Positions 38,225 to 47,680 of a stretch of 64,000 bases of DNA are shown piece by piece. Below the pieces are notes generated by a model. That model did not search any database and was not told where the DNA came from. It saw only the letters and a program-made list of their open reading frames with translations. Each line of letters opens with the position of its first letter. The stretch's first letter is position 1. A program made the position numbers and the translations under genes. The stretch is from Prochlorococcus sp. AG-347-J20 (GTDB taxonomy: Bacteria > Cyanobacteriota > Cyanobacteriia > PCC-6307 > Cyanobiaceae), in contig QCBW01000003.1 in assembly GCA_003281485.1 (NCBI GenBank), forward strand, positions 1-64,000. Reading direction: 5' to 3'.

Positions 38225-39316
38225 TTAAACATTAAATAAGAACTCCATTACATCTCCCTCATTTACGACATATTCTTTACCTTCACTTCTTAGTAAACCT
38301 TTAGTTTTAGCATTTGCTATTGAACCTGAATCAATTAAATTTTGATAGGAAATGGTTTGAGCTCGAATAAATCCTTTTTCAAAATCAGTATGAATGACTC
38401 CTGCTGCTTCTGGTGCAGTCATCCCATCTTTTATAGTCCATGCTTTTGTCTCCTTTTCTCCGGTTGTAAAATAAGTCTTTAATCCCAGTAATTTATAGGT
38501 TGATCTAATTAAAGAACTTAATCCCCCTTCTTGTACTCCTAAGCCCATAAGGTAGTCTTTTTTATCTTCTTCTTCCAACTCTATTAATTCAGATTCAACT
38601 TGAGCTGATATTTTTATACATTCTGTATTCTCATTGCTTGCAAAACTCTGCACTTCTGATGAGAAATCATTACCTTCAGATAAATCATTTTCATTCAAAT
38701 TTGTTGCGTAAATAATTGGTTTTGCAGTAAGAAAACCTAATTGCTTAATTATTAAATTTTCTTCTTCGTTTAAAGATATTGATCTTACTGAAAGACCTTT
38801 TTGTAGCTCTTCTTCAATTTTTTTCAGTAAAAAATCTTCTTTTGCTGCCTCTTTGCTAGTTTTAACTTGTTTCTTAATTCTCTCTCTTCTTTTTTGGAGT
38901 TGGGACAAATCAGCTAAATTCAATTCCAGATTAATTATCTCAATGTCATCCAAGGGATCTACCTTTCCTGAAACATGAATTACTTCACTATCCTCAAAGC
39001 ATCTTACAACATGAACTATTGCGTCAACCTCCCTAATATTTGATAAAAATTTATTCCCCAAACCTTCGCCTTTACTGGCTCCTTTCACTAGTCCTGCGAT
39101 ATCTACAAATTCAATTTTTGTTGGGATAATATTTTGACTAGAACTTAAATTACCTAATTCTTGCAACCTTTGATCTGGGACTGAAACAATCCCCTTATTT
39201 GGTTCTATAGTACAAAAAGGGAAGTTTGCCGCTTGGGCTTTAGCATTTTCTACAAGTGCATTAAATAAAGTTGATTTTCCAACATTTGGTAATCCAATAA
39301 TACCGGCTTTTAACAT
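38225..39316 (-). CDS. ychF: Redox-regulated ATPase/GTPase YchF
   Basis: YchF is a conserved Obg-family P-loop NTPase that binds ribosomes and prefers ATP. The 363-residue protein has the P-loop GLPNVGKST (8-16), the switch segment FCTIEPNKG, FVDIAGLVKGASKGEGLGN and the C-terminal TGS-like domain (FEKGFIRAQTISYQNLI, then RSEGKEYVVNEGDVMEFLFN). Full length and highly conserved. It is the first gene of the leftward group that continues with the ferritin-like protein. Confidence 0.95.
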   Translation of the reverse strand: MLKAGIIGLPNVGKSTLFNALVENAKAQAANFPFCTIEPNKGIVSVPDQRLQELGNLSSSQNIIPTKIEFVDIAGLVKGASKGEGLGNKFLSNIREVDAIVHVVRCFEDSEVIHVSGKVDPLDDIEIINLELNLADLSQLQKRRERIKKQVKTSKEAAKEDFLLKKIEEELQKGLSVRSISLNEEENLIIKQLGFLTAKPIIYATNLNENDLSEGNDFSSEVQSFASNENTECIKISAQVESELIELEEEDKKDYLMGLGVQEGGLSSLIRSTYKLLGLKTYFTTGEKETKAWTIKDGMTAPEAAGVIHTDFEKGFIRAQTISYQNLIDSGSIANAKTKGLLRSEGKEYVVNEGDVMEFLFNV

Positions 39317-39457
39317 TTGAAAAAATTTTTGGAAAAATTATCAAGAAAACATCTTCTAGTAATATAGTATTTACTTAGCCAATCTTGGATAAGTTAATTA
39401 TAATCGTCTTGATTATTTATTTAGATTCTAAATATTTTCTATCTCTATTTTAAAGAA

Positions 39458-40519
39458 ATGCTTGATTTAATAAAAAAAAATATAAATCTAAGAAGTGGAA
39501 TTATATTACTTTCTTTAACTATATTTTTCGTTTTAATAACTAATTCCTTCAAGAAAAATAAGTCAAAAGATATTTCTGATTTTGTTGTTCAAGTTGAAAA
39601 AGGAATTCTCTCAGATTCAATTAATACAAGTGGTGAAGTAAAAGCAATCAGAACAAGCAATATTGGTCCTAGGAAGCAAGGTGTAATAAAAGAAATCAAA
39701 GTAGAAGAAGGAGATCTTGTAAAAAAAGATCAGGTTTTAGCTTTACTTGATGATGAAGACTTCATCTATAAAATTGAAGAACTTGAATTAAATGTAGAAA
39801 AGCAGAAATCTGAATTTTTAAGAAGAGAATACTTATATCAAGAGGGCGCAGTAAGCAAAGAAGATTATGAAAGTTATAAAAATAACTTCAATATTAGTAG
39901 TGCCAAACTTAATGATGCAAAAGCCGAGAAAAGTTTCTATCTAATAAAAGCTCCCTATGGAGGAAAGATAACTGCAAAATATGCTGAGATAGGATCTTAT
40001 GTCACACCAAGCACAAATTTAAGTTCAGACCCTAAAACCAAAAACTTTATTTTCGAACTATCAGAGGGGCTCGAAATTGTTGCCAAAGTTCCTGAGAGTG
40101 ACATTGGTAGAATAAAAATAGGTCAAGAAGCTTCTGTAAGAATTGAGGCGTATCCATCAAAAAATTACAGTGCCATAGTTAAAAAAATAGCCACAAGAGC
40201 TGTAAAAGATAATAATGTAACCTCATTTGAAGTAACTTTAAATTTTAAAGATTATTCTGAAGAAATTAAAATTGGAATGACTGCTGATCTTGAATTTAGA
40301 GTTCAAGGCAATGAAGAAAAAATCTTAGTACCAACAGTTTCTATCGTCACTGAAAAAGGTGAAAAAGGAATCTTGAAAGTCGATAAAAACAATTCTCCCA
40401 AATTTGAAAAAATTGAAATTGGTATTAGTAGTGGAAATAAGACTTCTGTAATTAATGGATTAGAACCTGGAGAGCAAATCTTTATTGATATTCCACCTTG
40501 GGCTAAGAAAAGAAAATGA
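39458..40519 (+). CDS. HlyD/MacA-type efflux periplasmic adaptor
   Basis: A 353-residue membrane-fusion protein: an N-terminal anchor helix (about 12-28), a lipoyl/barrel-sandwich domain (GVIKEIKVEEGDLVKKDQVL), a coiled-coil hairpin (IEELELNVEKQKSEFLRREY), and a beta-barrel/MP domain (YFE-type AKVPESDIGRIKIGQEASVR, IKIGMTADLEFRV). Such adaptors link inner-membrane pumps (ABC or RND) to outer-membrane channels. No pump gene is adjacent; it overlaps polA by 4 bases (ATGA), so the two are co-transcribed. The substrate is unknown. Confidence 0.85.
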   Translation: MLDLIKKNINLRSGIILLSLTIFFVLITNSFKKNKSKDISDFVVQVEKGILSDSINTSGEVKAIRTSNIGPRKQGVIKEIKVEEGDLVKKDQVLALLDDEDFIYKIEELELNVEKQKSEFLRREYLYQEGAVSKEDYESYKNNFNISSAKLNDAKAEKSFYLIKAPYGGKITAKYAEIGSYVTPSTNLSSDPKTKNFIFELSEGLEIVAKVPESDIGRIKIGQEASVRIEAYPSKNYSAIVKKIATRAVKDNNVTSFEVTLNFKDYSEEIKIGMTADLEFRVQGNEEKILVPTVSIVTEKGEKGILKVDKNNSPKFEKIEIGISSGNKTSVINGLEPGEQIFIDIPPWAKKRK

Positions 40520-43452
40520 GATTAAAACCTGAAAACTCTAAAAAACCAATTTTACTTTTAGTAGATGGTCATTCACTCGCTTTTAGAAGCTTCTATGCAT
40601 TTAGTAAAGGGATTGATGGAGGTTTAACTACCAAAGAGGGATTTCCAACAAGTGTTACCTATGGATTTCTAAAAAGCCTTCTGGATAATTGCAAAAATAT
40701 AAGTCCTGAAGGTGTTTGTATTACTTTTGATACCGAAAAACCTACTTTCAGGCATGAACTAGATCCAAACTATAAGGCTAATAGAGATGTAGCACCAGAT
40801 GTTTTTTTTCAGGATATTGAACAACTAGAAATCATCTTAGAAGAAAGTCTTAATTTACCAATTTTCAAATCACCAGGTTACGAAGCAGATGATCTCCTAG
40901 GCACAATTGCAAATGATGCTTCTTCTAAAGGATGGTGCGTAAATATTCTTTCTGGAGATAGGGACTTATTTCAATTAGTAGATGATCAAAAAGATATTTA
41001 TGTACTTTATATGGGTGGTGGTCCATATGCAAAAAGTGGTAATCCAACACTTATGAATGAAAATGGAGTAAAAGAAAAATTAGGTGTTGCGCCAGAAAGA
41101 GTAGTTGATCTTAAAGCTCTAACAGGTGATAGTTCTGATAATATTCCTGGTATTAAGGGGGTAGGTCCAAAAACTGCAATTAATCTACTAAAAGAAAACG
41201 ATACACTTGATGGGATTTATCAGTCTTTGGACAAGATTCAGCAGAACAATGATAAAAAATATAAAGGATTCATAAAAGGTTCGGTAATAGAAAAGCTCAG
41301 AAACGATAAGCATAATGCTTTTCTTTCCAGGGATTTAGCAAAAATAAATACTGAAGTGCCTTTGATATTAAATGATGGTTATGAATTAAAAAATATAAAT
41401 CAAGAACTCCTCTCACAGTCACTGCAAAAACTTGAATTATCAACACTACTCCGGCAAATTGATATTTTCAATTCAACTTTTAGTAAAGGTGGTTTTGACA
41501 AAAATAAAAATAATGTGGCTAAAGAGGAGGAGAAAGATCCAAAGGTCTCTAGTAAAAGTGAATTAGAAAATAGTGAAAATAAATTACCTAAAATCAACGT
41601 AACTGTTGTAAATGATTTCGAATTACTTGATAAATTAATCCAAAGATTAGATAAGACCAATCAAATAGTTTCTTTAGATACAGAGACCAATAGTTTGAAT
41701 CCAATCGATGCAGAACTTGTTGGTATAGGGTTATGTCTTGGAGAAGAAAATGATGATTTATTTTATATACCTCTTGGTCATCAAACAAAAAAAGAGACTT
41801 CCAATCAATTATCAATTGAAGATGTTTTCTCAAAGCTAAGAAATTGGATAGAAGATCCAAATAAAGAAAAGGCACTCCAAAATTCTAAATTTGATAGGCA
41901 AATATTTTTTAATCATGGACTTGATCTTAAAGGCGTAACCTTTGACACCTTGTTAGCAGACTACCTTCTTAATAATCAGGAGAAACATGGGTTAAGTGAA
42001 ATTAGTTTTAGATTATTTGGATTTAAGCCCCCCTCATTTAAGGAAACCCTTGGGAAGAATAAAGACTTTTCATTTGTTGATATTGATGAGGCAAGTATTT
42101 ATTGCGGTTATGATGTTTTTCTAACTTTCAAGATTGTCAAAATTTTTAAAGAAAGTTTTTCAAAGGAAAAAGATGAATTAATTAAATTGTTTGAAGAAAT
42201 CGAGCTGCCTTTAGAGCCCGTATTGTCCCAAATGGAAATGAATGGCATAACCATCGACATCCCTTATTTGGAAAAACTCTCAAAAGAATTAAAAAGTACC
42301 TTAGAAGATATTGAAAGTAAAGTTTATGAGTTAGCAGAGGAGAGTTTCAATCTATCTTCACCAAAACAACTTGGTGAGATCTTGTTTGAAAAATTAAATT
42401 TGGATAAGAAAAAATCACGTAAAACAAAAACAGGATGGAGTACAGATGCAGTAGTTCTGGAAAGATTAGTCGACGAACATGAAATAATCCAATATTTAAT
42501 AAAACATAGAACTCTTAGTAAATTACTTAGCACCTATATTGATGCTCTTCCAAATCTTATTAACGAAAAGACAGGGAGAGTTCATACAAACTTTAATCAA
42601 GCTGCTACAGCGACTGGGAGACTAAGTAGTAGCAATCCTAATCTTCAAAATATCCCGGTTAGGACTGAATTTAGTAGGAGAATCAGAAAAGCATTCTTGC
42701 CTGAAAAAAATTGGAAACTTTTATCAGCTGATTATTCTCAGATCGAATTAAGAATACTCGCTCACTTAGCGGATGAAGAAATACTAATAAATGCATTTCA
42801 TGAAAATGATGACATTCATTCTTTGACTGCAAGATTAATTTTTGAGAAAGAAGAAATTTCTTCTGATGAGAGGAGAGTTGGGAAAACAATAAATTTCGGA
42901 GTTATCTATGGAATGGGAATTAAAAAGTTTGCACGTTCTACAGGAGTAAGTACTCCAGAAGCAAAAGAATTCCTAATAAAATACAAAGAAAGATATTCAA
43001 AAATTTTCAAATTTCTTGAACTTCAAGAAAGGCTTGCCTTATCAAAAGGTTTTGTACAAACAATTTTTGGTAGAAAGAGAGAATTTAAGTTTGATAAAAA
43101 TGGACTTGGAAGACTAATTGGAAAAGATCCTTACGAAATTGACTTGCAATCCGCAAGAAGAGCTGGCATGGAAGCACAGTCACTAAGAGCCGCAGCCAAT
43201 GCCCCAATTCAAGGTTCAAGTGCAGATATTATTAAAATTGCAATGGTTCAACTAAATAAAAAATTCATAGAAATGAATGTTACAGCAAAAATGCTTTTAC
43301 AAGTACATGATGAATTATTGTTTGAAGTTGAACCAGATTCTTTGGAAATTACGATGAAATTAGTAAAGAAGACTATGGAAGATTGTGTAAAATTAAATGT
43401 GCCTCTTTTAGTTGATATTGGCATTGGAGACAATTGGATGGAGACAAAATAA
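40516..43452 (+). CDS. polA: DNA polymerase I
   Basis: It removes RNA primers and fills gaps in replication and repair. All three domains of the 978-residue protein are recognisable: 5'-3' exonuclease (LLVDGHSLAFRSFYAFSKG; GYEADDLLGTIA; TGDSSDNIPGIKGVGPKTA), 3'-5' proofreading (VSLDTETNSLNP with Asp-x-Glu; YCGYDVFLTFK) and polymerase (LSADYSQIELRILAHLADEE; RRVGKTINFGVIYGMG; MLLQVHDELLFEVE). The exonuclease carboxylates are intact, so proofreading should be active. The start overlaps the stop of the efflux adaptor gene. Confidence 0.97.
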   Translation: MRLKPENSKKPILLLVDGHSLAFRSFYAFSKGIDGGLTTKEGFPTSVTYGFLKSLLDNCKNISPEGVCITFDTEKPTFRHELDPNYKANRDVAPDVFFQDIEQLEIILEESLNLPIFKSPGYEADDLLGTIANDASSKGWCVNILSGDRDLFQLVDDQKDIYVLYMGGGPYAKSGNPTLMNENGVKEKLGVAPERVVDLKALTGDSSDNIPGIKGVGPKTAINLLKENDTLDGIYQSLDKIQQNNDKKYKGFIKGSVIEKLRNDKHNAFLSRDLAKINTEVPLILNDGYELKNINQELLSQSLQKLELSTLLRQIDIFNSTFSKGGFDKNKNNVAKEEEKDPKVSSKSELENSENKLPKINVTVVNDFELLDKLIQRLDKTNQIVSLDTETNSLNPIDAELVGIGLCLGEENDDLFYIPLGHQTKKETSNQLSIEDVFSKLRNWIEDPNKEKALQNSKFDRQIFFNHGLDLKGVTFDTLLADYLLNNQEKHGLSEISFRLFGFKPPSFKETLGKNKDFSFVDIDEASIYCGYDVFLTFKIVKIFKESFSKEKDELIKLFEEIELPLEPVLSQMEMNGITIDIPYLEKLSKELKSTLEDIESKVYELAEESFNLSSPKQLGEILFEKLNLDKKKSRKTKTGWSTDAVVLERLVDEHEIIQYLIKHRTLSKLLSTYIDALPNLINEKTGRVHTNFNQAATATGRLSSSNPNLQNIPVRTEFSRRIRKAFLPEKNWKLLSADYSQIELRILAHLADEEILINAFHENDDIHSLTARLIFEKEEISSDERRVGKTINFGVIYGMGIKKFARSTGVSTPEAKEFLIKYKERYSKIFKFLELQERLALSKGFVQTIFGRKREFKFDKNGLGRLIGKDPYEIDLQSARRAGMEAQSLRAAANAPIQGSSADIIKIAMVQLNKKFIEMNVTAKMLLQVHDELLFEVEPDSLEITMKLVKKTMEDCVKLNVPLLVDIGIGDNWMETK

Positions 43453-43476
43453 AACTTATGAAATATTTATTTTAAG

Positions 43477-44946
43477 ATGATCAAACTTTTTAATACTTTA
43501 AGCAAAAAAGTTGAGGTTTTTAAGCCTATTGATGATGTAGTAAAAATTTATTGTTGTGGGGTAACTGTTTATGATTTATGTCATCTTGGTCATGCTAGAA
43601 GTTATATCGCTTGGGATATATTGAGAAGATTTTTAATTTACAGTGATTTCAAAGTGAAGTATGTACAGAATTTTACAGATATTGATGACAAGATCTTAAA
43701 AAGAGCGAAAGAAGAAAGCAGTTCAATGAAGGAGGTATCTGAAAAGAATATCATTGAATTTCATAAAGATATGGATTCTTTAGGGATAATGCGTCCGGAT
43801 AGCATGCCAAGAGCAACGAATCATATATGCAATATCTGCTCCTTCATAACAATCCTTGAGGACAAAGGTTATGCATACTCTAGGGATGGAGACGTTTATT
43901 ATTCTGTTTCCAAAAATAAAAATTATGGAAAACTAAGTAATCAAAATTTACAAGAACAAAATATCAATCAGCAAGGAAGAATGGTTAATGAGGAAAATAG
44001 TAAAAAACTTAATCCGCAAGATTTTGCGCTATGGAAAAAAGCCAAAGATGATGAACCATTTTTTGATTCGCCATGGGGTAAAGGTAGGCCAGGATGGCAT
44101 ATCGAATGTTCGGCGATGGTTAAAGATGAATTAGGAGATACTATCGATATCCATTTAGGTGGTTCTGATTTGATTTTTCCACATCATGAGAATGAAATCG
44201 CCCAATCAGAAGCAGCCAATGGCAAAAAACTAGCAAACTATTGGTTACACAATGGGATGGTCAATGTAAATGGACAAAAGATGAGTAAATCCCTTAAAAA
44301 TTTTAAAACTATCAGAGAGCTAATTAAGTCGGGTATAAGCCCTATGACTTTGCGATATTTTGTTATGACTGTGAATTATAGAAAACCACTTGATTTTACT
44401 GAAGAAGCTTTAAGGAGTGCTTCAGAAGCTTGGAAAAATATTAATGTAGCCCTTTCTTTTATGGATCTTACAGAAGGTGTTTTTAGATCTATTGATAAAG
44501 ATGAATCTATTGAAGAAGAATATAAAGAGAAAATAAGTTATGAATTATCTCAAAAAAAGCTTAAATTTTCTGAGGCTCTGGGAAATGACCTCAATACAGC
44601 AGGTGCTATTGCAATTATTTACGATTTAGCGAAACCATTAAAAAACTTTTTAAACCAATTTCAAAGGGTTGAAGGTTTTAAAATAGACCTAAAACAAAAA
44701 TTCTTTCTACTTGAAAATTTTAAAACTCTTGCAAAGTTGACTGAGGTACTTGGTCTTAAAAAAGAAGTTTCAGTAAAAGAAAGTAAAATAACAGAAGAAG
44801 AAATATCATCTCTTATTAATGAAAGATTGAAAGCAAAAATGGAAAAGAATTATGCGAAGGCCGATGAAATAAGAAATTTGTTAAAAGAGAAAGGTATTGA
44901 ACTTATTGATCAATCAAAGGAAATAACAACATGGATAAGGGGCTAA
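43477..44946 (+). CDS. cysS: Cysteinyl-tRNA synthetase
   Basis: This class I synthetase charges tRNA-Cys. The 489 residues show CCGVTVYDLCHLGHARSY with the HIGH-type HLGH and the first zinc Cys, FTDIDDKILKRA, WHIECSAM with the second zinc Cys, HHENEIAQSEAANG with the zinc His and Glu, and the KMSKS loop in GQKMSKSLKNF. A C-terminal tRNA-binding part follows. It begins 24 bases after polA on the same strand and is of normal length. Confidence 0.97.
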   Translation: MIKLFNTLSKKVEVFKPIDDVVKIYCCGVTVYDLCHLGHARSYIAWDILRRFLIYSDFKVKYVQNFTDIDDKILKRAKEESSSMKEVSEKNIIEFHKDMDSLGIMRPDSMPRATNHICNICSFITILEDKGYAYSRDGDVYYSVSKNKNYGKLSNQNLQEQNINQQGRMVNEENSKKLNPQDFALWKKAKDDEPFFDSPWGKGRPGWHIECSAMVKDELGDTIDIHLGGSDLIFPHHENEIAQSEAANGKKLANYWLHNGMVNVNGQKMSKSLKNFKTIRELIKSGISPMTLRYFVMTVNYRKPLDFTEEALRSASEAWKNINVALSFMDLTEGVFRSIDKDESIEEEYKEKISYELSQKKLKFSEALGNDLNTAGAIAIIYDLAKPLKNFLNQFQRVEGFKIDLKQKFFLLENFKTLAKLTEVLGLKKEVSVKESKITEEEISSLINERLKAKMEKNYAKADEIRNLLKEKGIELIDQSKEITTWIRG

Positions 44947-45028
44947 ATTTTAAGAAAAAAACCAATTTGAAATTTTTGTTTTTTAAATACACCTTTAAAT
45001 GGGAAGATATTAGAAACATCAGAGAAAA

Positions 45029-46258
45029 TTGAAATACATTACTGTGCTCGGTTCTACTGGTTCAATAGGGACTCAAACTCTCGAAATAGCTAGTGAGCAG
45101 CCTGATAAGTTTAAAGCCGTAGCTCTTTCTGCAGGAAGAAATATTAATTTATTAACTGAACAAGTTAAAAAACATAAACCAGAGGTAGTTGCAATTGAGG
45201 ATGAAAGTCTTATAGAAGATTTAAAAGATAATATTAATAACTTAGATTTGGATCATGCTCCCTTGGTTTTAGGAGGGAAGCAGGGGATTAGCGCAGTTGC
45301 AGCATGGGATAAGGCAGATACTGTGGTAACAGGGATAGTAGGCTGTGCAGGCTTAATTCCAACAATGTCAGCAATTAATGCGGGGAAAAATATTGCACTT
45401 GCTAACAAAGAAACTTTAATTGCGGCAGGACCAATTGTTATTCCTGCATTAAAGAAAAATAATAGTAGGCTTTTACCTGCTGATTCAGAACACTCTGCTA
45501 TCTTTCAATGTTTACAAGGATTACCTAATTATGAAAATGCAGATTTTTCAACAGGCAAGATGCCTAAAGGTTTAAAAGCCATACACTTAACAGCTTCTGG
45601 TGGTGCTTTCAGAGATTGGGCCGTTGAGGATTTAAAGCATGTCACAGTGGAAGATGCGACTTCACATCCTAATTGGGATATGGGAAAAAAAATAACTGTA
45701 GATTCTGCAACTCTTATGAATAAAGGATTAGAAGTTATAGAAGCTCATTATTTATTTGGGACCTCTTACGAAAATATCGAAATAGTTATCCACCCTCAAA
45801 GTATTATTCATTCAATGATTGAGATGGAAGATTCTTCAGTATTAGCTCAATTAGGTTGGCCAGATATGAAACTACCTATTTTATACGCAATGAGTTGGCC
45901 TGAAAGATTTAAAACAAGTTGGAAAAGATTAAACCTAAGTGAAATTGGGAAATTAACTTTTAAAGAGCCAGACGAGTTTAAATATCCATGCATGGGACTT
46001 GCCTATGCTGCAGGAAAATCTTCTGGGACTATGCCTGCAGTCTTAAATGCTGCTAATGAAATGGCTGTTGAACAATTCCTCAAAGAAAAAATTTCTTTTC
46101 AAGAAATTCCAACATTTATAAGTAAAGCTTGTGAATCACATATGGAGAATTTGAATTTGAGTCCCGAATTGGAGGATATTCTTGAAGTAGACAATTGGGC
46201 TAGACTTTTTGTTAAGCAAGAAATTAAGAAAGGGAAAAAATACGTGAGTATTGGATAA
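45029..46258 (+). CDS. dxr: 1-deoxy-D-xylulose 5-phosphate reductoisomerase
   Basis: The second enzyme of the MEP isoprenoid pathway: NADPH-dependent conversion of DXP to MEP, feeding carotenoids and the chlorophyll phytyl chain. The 409-residue protein has a Rossmann start ([17 protein letters not shown]), [11 protein letters not shown], the metal-binding [21 protein letters not shown], and [20 protein letters not shown]. The start codon is TTG, preceded by AGAGAA. Complete. The next gene begins 2 bases after its stop with GTG. Confidence 0.96.
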   Translation: MKYITVLGSTGSIGTQTLEIASEQPDKFKAVALSAGRNINLLTEQVKKHKPEVVAIEDESLIEDLKDNINNLDLDHAPLVLGGKQGISAVAAWDKADTVVTGIVGCAGLIPTMSAINAGKNIALANKETLIAAGPIVIPALKKNNSRLLPADSEHSAIFQCLQGLPNYENADFSTGKMPKGLKAIHLTASGGAFRDWAVEDLKHVTVEDATSHPNWDMGKKITVDSATLMNKGLEVIEAHYLFGTSYENIEIVIHPQSIIHSMIEMEDSSVLAQLGWPDMKLPILYAMSWPERFKTSWKRLNLSEIGKLTFKEPDEFKYPCMGLAYAAGKSSGTMPAVLNAANEMAVEQFLKEKISFQEIPTFISKACESHMENLNLSPELEDILEVDNWARLFVKQEIKKGKKYVSIG

Positions 46259-46260
46259 AA

Positions 46261-46605
46261 GTGAATATAAAAAAACATCTTCTACTATGCGCAACACCCA
46301 CAAAACAGAAATGCTTTAAAGGCAATGAAGGTCAAAAAACATGGGAATGTCTGAAAAAGACTTTAAAAAAATTTGAGAATGATCCCTCTACAAAAAACGT
46401 TCATATATTAAGATCAAAAGCTGACTGTTTAAGGGTATGTAAGAACGGCCCAATTCTTCTTATTTGGCCTGATGGTATTTGGTATGAGAAAGTTTCTCCA
46501 GAAAAAATTTCTGAAATTTTTACTTCACATATTATTAACGGTAAGCCAATAGAAAAATGGATTTTCAAAAAAACACCATTTTTAAATAGTCCTAGATACT
46601 CATAA
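46261..46605 (+). CDS. Thioredoxin-like [2Fe-2S] ferredoxin
   Basis: A 114-residue protein with four Cys in the order HLLLCATPTKQKCFKGNEG and SKADCLRVCKNGPILLIWPD. This Cys-x7-12-Cys then Cys-x3-Cys pattern with the GP-loop is that of thioredoxin-fold 2Fe-2S proteins (the NuoE/shethna type). GTG start two bases after dxr, so translation is coupled. The redox partner is unknown. The C-terminal 14 bases overlap the convergent hydrolase gene. Confidence 0.8.
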   Translation: MNIKKHLLLCATPTKQKCFKGNEGQKTWECLKKTLKKFENDPSTKNVHILRSKADCLRVCKNGPILLIWPDGIWYEKVSPEKISEIFTSHIINGKPIEKWIFKKTPFLNSPRYS

Positions 46606-47680
46606 ACCAGTTCGTTACAACTTCGTCTGACCAGCAGCCATTAATCGAATGAAAACCATTATGACCTCCTTTTTCAGTTATGAAAATAGTGAATTTATCA
46701 ATAGATTCTTTTCTTAAAATCAAAGTATCCTTATATGGAACCCAGGGATCATCCTTGGCATGAATAAAAAGCATTGGAGGTAATTTTTTTATTGAGTTTT
46801 GGATTCTAAATATTGGAGAAGCTTTAATATAATAATCCTCTAAAGAATTAAATCCCCAACTAGGAGCTGTAAATTTCTGATCAAATTCTCTTATACTTTT
46901 TAAATTTCTAATTTTTATTCTTAATTTCTCGTTATCAAGGAGTTTGCCTTCATCGTTAAATCCCTCCCATAACTGATTTTTTAAGCGGTGAAGTAACCAT
47001 TTTTGGTAGATATAATTTCTTGGTTTTTCAATACAGAGACTGCATGAAGATAAATCTAAAGGGGTACTCACGCAGGCAAGGCCATCTAAAAGTTTTTCTC
47101 CTTTGTTTTCATCGTAATCTAGGCAGGCATTTAAAAGAATTGTTCCGCCTAAAGATAATCCAACTCCGTAAATTGGAAGATTATTATTCCTTGTCATAAG
47201 ATCTTTGAACTCTAAATTAATCAATTTTTTAAAATAATTAATTGCTGAAATAACATCACTGGAGCATCTAGCACAATAATTCCCTTTAGCTAAATATCTC
47301 GCTGATCCAGATCCTCTTAGATTTAATTTAAGAACTCCAAAACCATTATTTGCTAATTTCCTAGATATTCTTCTTAAACCAAATCGTTTAGTTGAGCCCC
47401 CTAAACCATGTGTAACGATCACAAAACCTCTAAGTGAGTTTAAGTTTTCAGGTAATTCTAAAAAACCTAAAAGATAATCACATTCAAATTTTTTAGAAAG
47501 GATTTTATTAATCGGAAAGAATATTTTTTTATTTTTTTTTGATTTACCAAAATCTATAACAAAAGTATCTCTCAAAGTTTGTAAGTCGCCACCTATCCAG
47601 GGTAGGACTTCTCTAAATGGCTTTTTTTTTAAGTAATCTGAAAAACTAAAAGATTTACTATTATTTCTCCCCAACTCCAA
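46592..47680 (-). CDS. YheT-type alpha/beta hydrolase
   Basis: The 362-residue protein has the family order: IGGDLQTLRDTF near the start, FVIVTHGLGGSTKRFGLRRI (oxyanion His-Gly), LKLNLRGSGSARYLAKG, the nucleophile elbow YGVGLSLGGTILLNAC with Ser, LFIHAKDDPWVPY with the acid Asp, and TEKGGHNGFH with the catalytic His. The Cys motif YCARCSSDV is of the UPF0017/YheT type. The start codon is TTG, and the first 20 bases overlap the end of pntB. The substrate is unknown, presumably lipid or ester. Confidence 0.85.
   Translation of the reverse strand: MELGRNNSKSFSFSDYLKKKPFREVLPWIGGDLQTLRDTFVIDFGKSKKNKKIFFPINKILSKKFECDYLLGFLELPENLNSLRGFVIVTHGLGGSTKRFGLRRISRKLANNGFGVLKLNLRGSGSARYLAKGNYCARCSSDVISAINYFKKLINLEFKDLMTRNNNLPIYGVGLSLGGTILLNACLDYDENKGEKLLDGLACVSTPLDLSSCSLCIEKPRNYIYQKWLLHRLKNQLWEGFNDEGKLLDNEKLRIKIRNLKSIREFDQKFTAPSWGFNSLEDYYIKASPIFRIQNSIKKLPPMLFIHAKDDPWVPYKDTLILRKESIDKFTIFITEKGGHNGFHSINGCWSDEVVTNWFMSI

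Noticed and set aside
41400-41875. Two open frames on the minus strand within polA
   Set aside because: They are Ser/Leu-rich shadows of polA coding sequence with no domain and no start signals.
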